The notes beneath the pieces were generated by a model, which worked only from the letters and a program-made list of their open reading frames with translations, was not told the DNA's origin and ran no database searches. Shown here one piece after another: positions 13,003-20,127 of a stretch of DNA of 20,127 nucleotides. The position numbers and the translations under genes were made by a program. Source of the stretch: an uncultured Christensenellaceae bacterium (GTDB lineage Bacteria; Bacillota; Clostridia; Christensenellales; Christensenellaceae); contig CAJUPM010000020.1 in the NCBI GenBank assembly GCA_910588425.1, positions 1 through 20,127 of the forward strand, given 5' to 3'. Position 1 is the first letter of the stretch, and each line of letters starts with the position of its first letter.

Positions 13003-13738
13003 ATCGCTGTTTCCGCTGTATTTTCGCCTCAAAGCAGGTGCCCCGCTTGTGCACGCCCCGAAAGAGCAGCTCCCCTTCCTGTTCCTGGCGGTATACCGAA
13101 ATCTCATCCCCGGCCAGCGCCTGGGAAAGGAAGCAGATCGAGATGAGGCCAAGCTCCTCTGCCGAGGTGCCCTCCGGCAGGAAATCCCACAAAATATCCA
13201 GATAGGCGGCGTTGTTCAGATGGCAGTTCCAATCCGTATCCGAAGGGCGCACGTTCCAGCTGCCTGCATATTCCATCTGTTCGGGTAGCTGCAGGCGCAC
13301 AGGATCCGGGCAGGAGCTTTGCATTTCCTCCTGCGCCTCGATGCCCAGCTGCAAAAAGACTTTTGGCCGCAGCAGTTTTTTGCTCTCGGGATCCACCAGG
13401 GCATAGGCTGTTACGCTGTTGACCAGCTCCTCCCCCTGCTCGCCCAAAATCTGAAAGCACCGGAAAAAGGCGGCGCGCTGTTCGCCCCGGTGCCACGTGC
13501 GGATTTGAATGCGCTCCCCGGCTTTGGGCAGGCGCTCTATTTTCAAATTTGCCCGGACGACCAAAAAAGCCATCCCCATCTTTGCCAGCTGTGCAAAGGC
13601 CAAATCGCCCTGCGCCAAGTGCCGCTCGCCCGCCTCCTGCTGGAGCCGCAGCAGATTGGAAAGCTTGAGCAGGCTGCCCTGGCCCACGTCGTAAGTGCAA
13701 ACCTGATAGTCTAAAACATATTCCGAAGGCAATTTCAT
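13001..13738 (-). CDS. Acyl-ACP thioesterase (FatA/FatB family)
   Basis: A 245-residue cytoplasmic enzyme that releases fatty acids from acyl carrier protein. It consists of two hot-dog domains. The first has the typical start YQVCTYDVGQGSLLKLSNLLRLQQEAGERH (11-40) and the strand LKIERLPKAGERIQIRTWHRG. The second carries the catalytic segment RPSDTDWNCHLNNAAYLDILWD, with Asp169, Asn171 and His173 as likely active residues. The final segment GELLFRGVHKRG is also usual. Start: ATG at 13738 (AGGTG 7 nt upstream), with GTG at 13744 as alternative. It follows purD on the same strand but is separated by a terminator, so it is probably its own unit or expressed by readthrough. Confidence 0.93.
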   Translation of the reverse strand: MKLPSEYVLDYQVCTYDVGQGSLLKLSNLLRLQQEAGERHLAQGDLAFAQLAKMGMAFLVVRANLKIERLPKAGERIQIRTWHRGEQRAAFFRCFQILGEQGEELVNSVTAYALVDPESKKLLRPKVFLQLGIEAQEEMQSSCPDPVRLQLPEQMEYAGSWNVRPSDTDWNCHLNNAAYLDILWDFLPEGTSAEELGLISICFLSQALAGDEISVYRQEQEGELLFRGVHKRGTCFEAKIQRKQR

Positions 13739-13761
13739 CTTCACTCACCTCTCCATCAAAG

Positions 13762-13797
13762 CAAAAGGGGCACCGCACCATCCCAGCGCCCCTTTTG
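13762..13797 (-). terminator. Terminator of the purine operon
   Basis: CAAAAGGGGC (13762-13771) and GCCCCTTTTG (13788-13797) form a perfect 10-bp stem around a 16-nt loop. It lies just beyond the purD stop codon. The T run is short, so readthrough into the thioesterase gene is possible. Confidence 0.75.
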
Positions 13798-13803
13798 TTC
13801 TCC

Positions 13804-15060
13804 CTATTTTTTAATGCCAATATCTTTGCGGTACTGCGCGCCCTCAAAGTGGATTTTCCGCACATTCTCATAGGCGGTTTTCCGCGCCTCCTGCATATCC
13901 GCGCCCTTCGCGACCACGCCCAAAACACGTCCGCCGGAGGTATAGAATTTGCCGTTTTCCAGCTTTGTTCCAGCATGGAACACGACAACGCCATCCGAAA
14001 CCTCATTAAGGCCGCTGATCTCTTTGCCCTTCTCATAATGCTCGGGGTATCCGCCGGATGCCATCACGACGCAAACTGCCGCGCCCGGCTCAAACTCCAG
14101 CGCAATCTCGGAAAGCCGCTCTTCGATGACCGCTTCAAAAATCTCCAACAGATCGTTCTTCATGCGGAACAGCACGCTCTGCGCCTCGGGATCGCCAAAG
14201 CGAGCGTTATACTCCAAAAGCTTGGGGCCGTCTTTTGTCAGCATCAGCCCGAAGAAAATCACACCCTTGAACGGCCGGCCTTCCGCGTTAAGAGCATCCA
14301 CCGTCGGCAGGATGATCTCCCGCTCCACCTGCTGCTGAATATCTGGGGTATATTTGGGCGTGGGTGAAAAAGTTCCCATGCCGCCTGTGTTCAGCCCTTC
14401 GTCGTTATCCCGGGCTCTTTTGTGATCTTGGGCGCTGGCCATGGGCAGAATGGTATGCGAATCTGTGAAAGTCAGCACGGAAACTTCCGGCCCCTCCAAA
14501 AACTCTTCGATGACGACGGTGTTGCCCGCTGCGCCAAAGGCTTTCTCCAGCATCACCTGCCGCACTGCCTGCTCGGCCTCCTGCCGGGTTTTGCAGATGA
14601 GCACGCCCTTGCCCAGCGCCAGGCCATCCGCCTTGACGACCAGCGGAATTTTCGCGGTTTTCACATATTCCAGCGCCTTTTCGGCATCCGAAAAGGTCTC
14701 ATACTCCGCCGTGGGGATATGGTATTTTTTCATCAGCTCTTTGGAAAACGCCTTGCTGGCCTCGATGATGGCCGCGTTTTTCCTTGGGCCGAACGCCCGG
14801 ATGCCCTCGGCCTCCAGCGCATCCACCATGCCCATGGCCAGCGGATCATCCGGCGCGACCACAACCAGATCCATCTTCTCCCGCTTGGCAAAGGCCACCA
14901 TCTTTTCAATATCCGTCGCCGCGATGTCTACGCAGGCCGCGATCTGGGAAATGCCGCCGTTGCCCGGCGCACAGTATAGTTCCGGCTTTTTGGGGCTCTG
15001 GGCGAGCTTCCATAGAATGGTGTGCTCTCTTCCGCCGCCGCCGACTACCAATATTTTCAT
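13804..15060 (-). CDS. purD: Phosphoribosylamine-glycine ligase (GAR synthetase)
   Basis: A 418-residue ATP-grasp enzyme that joins phosphoribosylamine and glycine, the second step of purine synthesis. The N-terminal MKILVVGGGGREHTILWKL, the ATP-grasp region (PLVVKADGLALGKGVLI), LNTGGMGTFSPTPKYT and the metal-binding segment ARFGDPEAQ are all present. Length is normal. I chose the ATG at 15060, with AAGGAGA 9 nt upstream; the frame is open for 38 more codons upstream, but those encode an unlikely Arg/Gly/Ala-rich stretch before the family's invariant start. It is the last gene of the pur cluster, 119 nt after purH, the longest gap in the cluster. Confidence 0.97.
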   Translation of the reverse strand: MKILVVGGGGREHTILWKLAQSPKKPELYCAPGNGGISQIAACVDIAATDIEKMVAFAKREKMDLVVVAPDDPLAMGMVDALEAEGIRAFGPRKNAAIIEASKAFSKELMKKYHIPTAEYETFSDAEKALEYVKTAKIPLVVKADGLALGKGVLICKTRQEAEQAVRQVMLEKAFGAAGNTVVIEEFLEGPEVSVLTFTDSHTILPMASAQDHKRARDNDEGLNTGGMGTFSPTPKYTPDIQQQVEREIILPTVDALNAEGRPFKGVIFFGLMLTKDGPKLLEYNARFGDPEAQSVLFRMKNDLLEIFEAVIEERLSEIALEFEPGAAVCVVMASGGYPEHYEKGKEISGLNEVSDGVVVFHAGTKLENGKFYTSGGRVLGVVAKGADMQEARKTAYENVRKIHFEGAQYRKDIGIKK

Positions 15061-15179
15061 CTGCTCATCTCTCCTTCTCCTGTTTGCCGCCGCTCGGCTC
15101 TGGCCTGCGGCACCAAAAGAGCCCAAAAAGCAGCAAGGGAGCCCGGCATACTGCCGCGCTCCGCTTCTGCCCATTCTGC

Positions 15180-16709
15180 TTAGTGTTTGAAATGGCGCAT
15201 ACCCGTGAAGACCATGGCAATGCCCTTTTCATCTGCCAAATCGATGGATTCCTGATCCCGGATGGAACCGCCCGGCTGAATGATCGCCGTAATCCCGGCC
15301 TTTGCCGCCTCTTCCACGCAATCCGAGAAGGGGAAGAACGCATCCGAAGCCAGAACAGCGCCCTTCACTGCCTCGCCGCTGCGCTCAATCGCGGAAATCG
15401 TCGCCCAAATGCGGTTCACCTGCCCCGGCCCAATGCCCAGCGAGCAGTTATCCTTGCCGATGGCAATGCCGTTGGATTTGATGTGCTTGACGATCTTCCA
15501 GGTGAAGAGCAGGTCTGCCATCTCTTTTTCCGTCGGTGCGCGCTTGGTAACGACTTTGAGCTCGCCGTCCAGCAGAGCGTTGTCCGTCTCCTGCACCAAC
15601 AGGCCGCCCAGCACGCTCTTCATTTCCAGCTTCTCCTCGCCATTTCTGCGGATAGAGGGCAGCTTCAGCACGCGCAGATTCTTCTTTTTGCAGAGAATCT
15701 CCAGCGCTTCTTTGGTATAATCCGGGGCGATGATGATCTCCAGGAAGATTTTCGCCATCTCCTCCGCCGTCTTCGCGTCTACCGTCTCGTTTACCGCAAC
15801 GATGCCGCCGAAAATCGAAGTCGGGTCTGCCTGATAAGCCTTAGTATAAGCCTCGTAAACCGAATCTGCCTGGGCAACGCCGCAGGGGTTTGCATGCTTG
15901 AGGCCGACGGCCGCAATGCCATCGAACTCCCGCAGCTGTGCCAGCGCCGCATTGGCGTCGTTGATGTTGTTGTAGGAAAGCTCCTTGCCGTTGAGCTGCT
16001 CGGCAACCGCCAGGCTCCCTTCCACGGGAAGCGGAGTCTTATAGAAAGCAGCGCGCTGATGCGGGTTTTCCCCATAGCGCATCTCCTGCGCTTTTTCGTA
16101 GGTTACCGTGAATTTCTCAGGCAGATCGTTGCCTGTGATTTTTCTCAGATAGGAGGAGATCAGCGCATCATAGGCAGCAGTCGTCTCGAAAACTTTGGCC
16201 GAGAGATAGAACTTGGTCTCTTTGGAAACGCCGCCGGCTTTGAGCTCGTCCAAAACCTTGCCGTAATCTGCCGCATCCGTGATGACCGCGACATCCTGCC
16301 AGTTTTTGGCCGCCGCGCGCAGCATGGAGGGGCCGCCAATATCGATATTTTCGATGGCGTCTTCCAGCGTGCAGTTCTCTTTGGAAATCGTCTGCTTAAA
16401 GGGATAGAGGTTGACCGCGACGACGTCAATCGGCTCAATCTCCAGCTTTTTGAGCTGCTCCATGTGCTCGGGATTGGAGCGCATCGCCAAAATGCCTGCG
16501 TGAATTTTGGGATGCAGTGTTTTCACCCGGCCATCCAGGCACTCCGGGAAACCGGTGATCTCGGAAACCCCCGTTACCGGCACGCCCGCCTCGGAAAGCG
16601 CGCGTTTGGTTCCGCCCGTCGAGAGCACTTCAAAGCCCAGCTCGACTAACCCTTTTGCAAAATCGACAATCCCGGTCTTATCCGAGACGCTCAAAAAAGC
16701 TCTTGCCAT
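15180..16709 (-). CDS. purH: Bifunctional AICAR formyltransferase / IMP cyclohydrolase
   Basis: A 509-residue enzyme for the last two steps to IMP. The N-terminal cyclohydrolase domain (MGS-like) shows SVSDKTGIVDFAKGL, STGGT at 30-34 and GRVKTLHPKIHAGIL at 60-74. The transformylase domain shows RYGENPHQRA and the catalytic pair Lys271-His272 in LKHANPCGVA, then SDAFFPFSDCVEEAAKAG and the ending GMRHFKH. Length is complete. AAGGAG lies 7 nt before the ATG. It follows purN by 31 nt and is clearly part of the same operon. Confidence 0.98.
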   Translation of the reverse strand: MARAFLSVSDKTGIVDFAKGLVELGFEVLSTGGTKRALSEAGVPVTGVSEITGFPECLDGRVKTLHPKIHAGILAMRSNPEHMEQLKKLEIEPIDVVAVNLYPFKQTISKENCTLEDAIENIDIGGPSMLRAAAKNWQDVAVITDAADYGKVLDELKAGGVSKETKFYLSAKVFETTAAYDALISSYLRKITGNDLPEKFTVTYEKAQEMRYGENPHQRAAFYKTPLPVEGSLAVAEQLNGKELSYNNINDANAALAQLREFDGIAAVGLKHANPCGVAQADSVYEAYTKAYQADPTSIFGGIVAVNETVDAKTAEEMAKIFLEIIIAPDYTKEALEILCKKKNLRVLKLPSIRRNGEEKLEMKSVLGGLLVQETDNALLDGELKVVTKRAPTEKEMADLLFTWKIVKHIKSNGIAIGKDNCSLGIGPGQVNRIWATISAIERSGEAVKGAVLASDAFFPFSDCVEEAAKAGITAIIQPGGSIRDQESIDLADEKGIAMVFTGMRHFKH

Positions 16710-16740
16710 CTTGTTTCTCCTTATTCAAACAAATTCAACC

Positions 16741-17358
16741 CTATCGGATTGTTACTTTTCTTCCCTGCACCAACAGCCGCCCCGCGCAGAACAGCGCCAC
16801 GGCCTCGGGCAGAATTTCGTGCTCAACTTCTAAGATGCGCTGCTGCAAGCTCTCTGCCGTATCCTCCGGCAAAACAGAGACTGCCTGCTGCAGGATGATC
16901 GGGCCGGTATCCGCGCCCTCATCTACAAAGTGCACCGTCGCCCCCGAGACTTTCGCCCCGTAATCCAGCACCGCCTGATGCACCCGCAGCCCATAATACC
17001 CCTTGCCGCAAAAGGAAGGGATGAGCGATGGATGGATATTGATGATTTTGTTGGGATATGCCTCAATCATCTGCTTGCCCAAGATGCTGAGATACCCCGC
17101 CAAAACCACGCCCTCTGCGCCGTATTCCCGCAGAACGCCGAGGTTCGCATCGAAAAATGCCTGCTCATCTGCATAGTCTTTTTTGCAGATGACAACGCCG
17201 GGGATTCCCGCCTTTTTGGCGCGCTCCAGCGCATAAACCCCGGGCTTGCTGGAGATGACCACGGCAATTTCTGCCGGGATCTTCCCGCTCTGCACGCCGT
17301 TGATGACGGATTGCAGATCCGTCCCGCCGCCCGAGACCATCACAGCCAGCCGCTTCAC
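16741..17358 (-). CDS. purN: Phosphoribosylglycinamide formyltransferase
   Basis: A 205-residue folate-dependent enzyme that formylates GAR. It begins MKRLAVMVSGGGTDLQSVI with the phosphate-binding SGGGT. The catalytic residues are visible as Asn107 and His109 in NIHPSLIPSF and Asp146 in VHFVDEGADTGPII. The start is a GTG that overlaps the purM stop by 4 bp (GTGA), so translation is probably coupled. Length is normal for the family. Confidence 0.97.
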   Translation of the reverse strand: MKRLAVMVSGGGTDLQSVINGVQSGKIPAEIAVVISSKPGVYALERAKKAGIPGVVICKKDYADEQAFFDANLGVLREYGAEGVVLAGYLSILGKQMIEAYPNKIINIHPSLIPSFCGKGYYGLRVHQAVLDYGAKVSGATVHFVDEGADTGPIILQQAVSVLPEDTAESLQQRILEVEHEILPEAVALFCAGRLLVQGRKVTIR

Positions 17359-18386
17359 AGGACAACCACCCCGCCCTGCTCGCCTGCCTTGACCTCGCCG
17401 ATGATCTGCGCGTGGTCGTCTGTATTGGCGTTGATATAGGCGGTAATCTCATCGGCCTTGTCCGCATCCACGACGAACACCATGCCGATGCCCATATTGA
17501 ACGTATTATAAGATTCTCTGGGCTCCAGGCCAGTTCCTGCTACCAGCATGCGGAAAATTTCCGGAAGCTCATAGGATTTGGAATCGACATAGGCGCAGAC
17601 GCCTGCCGGGAAAATGCGGGCCAGCTTTTCATAAAAACCGCCGCCCGTGATATGGGCGATGCCCTTAATATCGTATTTGCTGGTGACATCCAGCACAGTT
17701 TTGACGTAAATCTTGGTGGGAATCAACAGTTCTTCGCCCAGCGTATGCCCCAGGCCTTCCACATACTGATCCAGCGCCGCCCGCTCCATGGGGAACACCC
17801 TGCGCACCAGCGAGAAGCCGTTGGAATGGATGCCGCTGCTGTTTAGGCCGATGAGCGCCTGCCCGGGGGCGATCTTCTCTCCCGTGATGAGCTTTTCCTT
17901 GCTGACGATGCCTGTGGTGAATCCGGCAATATCGTATTCTCCTTTGGCGTAGAAATCCGGCATTTCCGCCGTCTCTCCGCCCACCAGCGCACAGCCAGCC
18001 TGCAGGCATCCTTCCGAGATACCCTTGACGATCTGCGCCGCAATTTCCGGCTTCAGCTCGCCCGTAGCGATATAATCCAGGAAGAACAGCGGTTTTGCCG
18101 CATGGCAGACGATATCGTTGACGCACATAGCCACGCAGTCGATGCCGACGGTGTCGTGCTTATCCATCACAAAGGCGGCCTTGAGCTTGGTGCCCACGCC
18201 GTCCGTCCCGGCGATGAGCACATCGTCTCCCAGCGCATACATGCTGCCAAAGCTTCCCAGCCCCGTCAGAACATTACTGTCGAACGTTTTGTTGGCATAT
18301 TCCTTCATCAGCCGCACAGCCTCGTATCCTCTATGAACATCCACGCCCGCATCCGCATATGTGATCTTCTTCTTATTTTCACTCAT
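17355..18386 (-). CDS. purM: Phosphoribosylformylglycinamidine cyclo-ligase (AIR synthetase)
   Basis: A 343-residue ATP-dependent enzyme that closes the imidazole ring to give AIR. The family landmarks appear in order: YADAGVDVHRGYEAV, LGSFGSMYAL near 43-52, AGTDGVGTKLKAA near 59-71, GIDCVAMCVNDIVCHAA, VGGETAEMPDFY, LNSSGIHSNGFSLVR, AHITGGGFYEKLAR and the closing FNMGIGMVFVV. I chose the ATG at 18386 with GAGG upstream; it overlaps the purF end by 8 bp. The eight in-frame codons before it are part of the Lys/Glu-rich purF tail region. Confidence 0.98.
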   Translation of the reverse strand: MSENKKKITYADAGVDVHRGYEAVRLMKEYANKTFDSNVLTGLGSFGSMYALGDDVLIAGTDGVGTKLKAAFVMDKHDTVGIDCVAMCVNDIVCHAAKPLFFLDYIATGELKPEIAAQIVKGISEGCLQAGCALVGGETAEMPDFYAKGEYDIAGFTTGIVSKEKLITGEKIAPGQALIGLNSSGIHSNGFSLVRRVFPMERAALDQYVEGLGHTLGEELLIPTKIYVKTVLDVTSKYDIKGIAHITGGGFYEKLARIFPAGVCAYVDSKSYELPEIFRMLVAGTGLEPRESYNTFNMGIGMVFVVDADKADEITAYINANTDDHAQIIGEVKAGEQGGVVVL

Positions 18387-19875
18387 CTTTTTCTTCCTCT
18401 TTCGTCTCATCCTGGCTCAGCATTTTTGCAAGATCCAGCCTTTTCGTCTCCTCGCAGCAGCGAATAATATCCATCGGGTAGTGCCCGTCGAAGCAGCCCG
18501 TGCAGAAGTTGCAACCCGCGCCTTCGACAGTTTTGAGCAAGTCCTCTTTGGTCAGGTAGTAGAGAGAATCTGCGCCAATCAGCTTGCGGATATCCTCGAC
18601 TGTTTTGGTCGACCCAATCAGCTGATCGTGCGAAGGCGTATCGATGCCAAAGAAGCACGGGAATGCCACAGGCGGCGAGCTGATGAGCATATGCACCTCT
18701 CTTGCGCCTGCCAGCCGCAGCATCTCGACGATCTTGCGGCTGGTCGTCCCACGCACGATGGAATCGTCGATGAGGACCAGCTTTTTGCCGTAGACGTTCT
18801 TCTTGAGCGCGTTCAGCTTGAGCTTGACGCCCCGCTCCCGCAGAGACTGGCTGGGCTGAATGAACGTCCGGCCGACATAGCGGTTTTTGGCCAGCGCCTT
18901 TTTATAGGGAATGCCGGACTCCTCTGCATAGCCGGCCGCGGCAGGCGTCGCCGAATCCGGGACATCCGCCACGAGATCTGCCTTCACCGGGCAGGCATGC
19001 GCCAGGCGGCGGCCCATGTTCTCCCGGGCGCGGTAGACGCTGATGCCGTCGATATCCGAGTCCGGCCGGGCAAAATAGACATATTCAAAAATGCAAAGCG
19101 CCGTATCGTCTGCAAAATTCGTCTGATGGGAATGGAAGCCATCCGCATCAATGACGATAATCTCTCCCGGGCGCACATCCCGGATAAATTCCGCATCGAT
19201 GGCGTCGAACGCGCAGGATTCGGATGCAATGACGAAGTTATCATCCAGCTTGCCCACAGCCAGCGGGCGAATCCCCTGCGGGTCGCGCACGGCGATGAGG
19301 GAGTGCTGCGTCGCGATCACCAGCGCATACGAGCCTCTGACAATACGCATCATGTTTTTGATGGCCTGCACGATGTCATCCGTCTTGCTGCGGGCGATCA
19401 GATAGGCCATCACTTCCGTATCGATGGTCGTCTGGAAAATCGCGCCCTCGTCTTCCAGCTTTTCGCGGATGATCTGCGTATTGATGAGGTTGCCGTTGTG
19501 CGCCATGGCCATCTGCCCGCCGCGGTAGCTCATGACGATGGGCTGCGCATTTAAAACCTGGCTGTCTCCGGTTGTAGAGTAGCGCACATGCCCGATACCC
19601 AGCTTGCCGCCGGCCAGCGCATCCAGCCCGCCTTTGAACACTTCCGAGCAAAGCCCCATATCCTTATGGCAGCGGAACCCCTTGCCATCCGAAACGGCAA
19701 TGCCGGCGCTCTCCTGCCCGCGGTGCTGCAGGGAAAACAGGCCGATATAGCAGGCCTCTGCCGGATCGAATTTTCCATCCGCCACATAGATGCCAAAGAC
19801 GCCGCACTCTTCGTGCATGGCGTCGTCCATTGGCTTGATTCTCTCATATCTCTGGTTTTGTTTCATCTTTTGCAT
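18379..19875 (-). CDS. purF: Amidophosphoribosyltransferase
   Basis: A 498-residue enzyme that makes phosphoribosylamine from PRPP and glutamine, the committed step of purine synthesis. The predicted protein has a 23-residue leader ending HEE before the catalytic Cys24 (CGVFGIY), as in the Bacillus-type enzyme that is processed to expose an N-terminal cysteine. Glutaminase landmarks are RGQESAGI and GHVRYSTTGDSQVLNAQP. The PRPP loop is LIDDSIVRGTTS. Four cysteines at the positions expected for a 4Fe-4S cluster are present (ALCIFEY, FPCFFGID, and the two in CNFCTGCFDG), suggesting the oxygen-sensitive form. The start lies 3 nt after the purC stop with a weak ribosome-binding site; a second ATG three codons on is possible. 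Confidence 0.97.
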   Translation of the reverse strand: MQKMKQNQRYERIKPMDDAMHEECGVFGIYVADGKFDPAEACYIGLFSLQHRGQESAGIAVSDGKGFRCHKDMGLCSEVFKGGLDALAGGKLGIGHVRYSTTGDSQVLNAQPIVMSYRGGQMAMAHNGNLINTQIIREKLEDEGAIFQTTIDTEVMAYLIARSKTDDIVQAIKNMMRIVRGSYALVIATQHSLIAVRDPQGIRPLAVGKLDDNFVIASESCAFDAIDAEFIRDVRPGEIIVIDADGFHSHQTNFADDTALCIFEYVYFARPDSDIDGISVYRARENMGRRLAHACPVKADLVADVPDSATPAAAGYAEESGIPYKKALAKNRYVGRTFIQPSQSLRERGVKLKLNALKKNVYGKKLVLIDDSIVRGTTSRKIVEMLRLAGAREVHMLISSPPVAFPCFFGIDTPSHDQLIGSTKTVEDIRKLIGADSLYYLTKEDLLKTVEGAGCNFCTGCFDGHYPMDIIRCCEETKRLDLAKMLSQDETKEEEKDE

Positions 19876-19878
19876 GAA

Positions 19879-20127
19879 TTACGCACCCATCAGCCGGTGC
19901 AGAATCTCCTGGTATGCCTCTTCCACGCCGCCGAGATCCTGGCGGAAGCGGTCTTTATCCAGCTTGGCGCCGGTCTTGCTGTCCCAGAAGCGGCAGGTAT
20001 CGGGAGAAATCTCGTCTGCCAGCACGATCTCCCCGTGGAAACGGCCGAATTCCAGCTTGAAATCGATGAGCTCGATATCAAATTCCGCCAGATATTTGCC
20101 CATGATCTCGTTGACCTTGAGGGCATA
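19879..20127 (-). CDS. purC: SAICAR synthetase, C-terminal part (gene runs past the window edge)
   Basis: Only the last 82 codons are in the window; the frame is open to the edge. The segment YALKVNEIMGKYLAEFDIELIDFKLEFGRFHGEIVLADEISPDTCRFWD, then DKDRFRQDLGGVEEAYQEILHRL, is characteristic of the ATP-dependent ligase that adds aspartate to CAIR. The cut is caused by the window, not by truncation of the gene. An internal ATG at 20103 is not a start. It precedes purF by 3 nt, matching the Bacillus/Clostridium pur gene order, though purQ, purL or purS may or may not lie upstream. Confidence 0.95.
   Translation of the reverse strand, partial: YALKVNEIMGKYLAEFDIELIDFKLEFGRFHGEIVLADEISPDTCRFWDSKTGAKLDKDRFRQDLGGVEEAYQEILHRLMGA

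Noticed and set aside
15061..15174. 38-codon N-terminal extension of purD
   Set aside because: PurD proteins begin at MKI(L)VVGGGGREH; the ribosome-binding site AAGGAGA is directly before that ATG.
14784..16649. 621-codon plus-strand frame opposite purH/purD
   Set aside because: It is a shadow of GC-rich coding sequence; the minus strand carries unmistakable purH and purD.

Overview
The window looks like a chromosomal segment of an anaerobic Firmicute, most likely a Clostridia-type gut bacterium. Three things point that way: Gram-positive style ribosome-binding sites, a purine cluster in the order purC-F-M-N-H-D, and an anaerobe's oxygen/NO defence set (flavodiiron protein, rubredoxin, a small protein resembling the class III ribonucleotide reductase tail, and a Crp/Fnr regulator). 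Genus and species cannot be named from this sequence alone.

Layout. (1) 1-257: a tRNA cluster, Gly(GCC) partial, Gly(UCC) and Lys(CUU), ending in an intrinsic terminator. (2) 258-2535: a visibly AT-richer accessory block. It holds two paralogous small XRE-type HTH genes (511-777, 2165-2437) around an oppositely oriented lipoprotein gene (906-1808). The block is bounded by two copies, in inverted orientation, of the same 31-bp tRNA-end/terminator sequence; the second copy belongs to tRNA-Thr(CGU) on the minus strand. Both HTH genes carry the same 12-18-12 inverted repeat lying over the ribosome-binding site and start codon. (3) 2657-7967, minus strand: a tightly packed five-gene operon read from high to low coordinates: SAM methyltransferase, Hsp33 (hslO), a TPR protein, an all-helical protein of unknown function, and a THUMP-type RNA methyltransferase. 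tRNA-Thr follows with its own near-consensus promoter. (4) 8223-9914, plus strand: asd, a terminator, then a membrane-anchored protein whose N-terminus appears broken by a one-base frameshift. (5) 9968-11674, minus strand: flavodiiron protein, rubredoxin and the NrdD-tail-like protein, divergent from a Crp/Fnr regulator and a GNAT acetyltransferase (11790-12956, plus). Two palindromes lie between the divergent genes. (6) 13001-13738, minus strand: acyl-ACP thioesterase. (7) 13804-20127, minus strand: the distal part of a purine biosynthesis operon, purC (partial), purF, purM, purN, purH, purD.

How the genes work together. Region 7 encodes de novo purine steps from PRPP amination (PurF) through IMP (PurH), missing genes that would lie upstream of the window edge. 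Region 5 forms a plausible regulated O2/NO detoxification unit: rubredoxin would pass electrons to the flavodiiron protein, and the divergent Crp/Fnr protein is the obvious candidate regulator. Region 3 mixes redox proteostasis (Hsp33), RNA modification and helical-repeat proteins.

No CRISPR array, transposase, integrase or complete mobile element is visible. The most interesting structure is the accessory block in region 2, with its inverted tRNA-terminator boundaries and the paired hairpin/operators on the two HTH genes.
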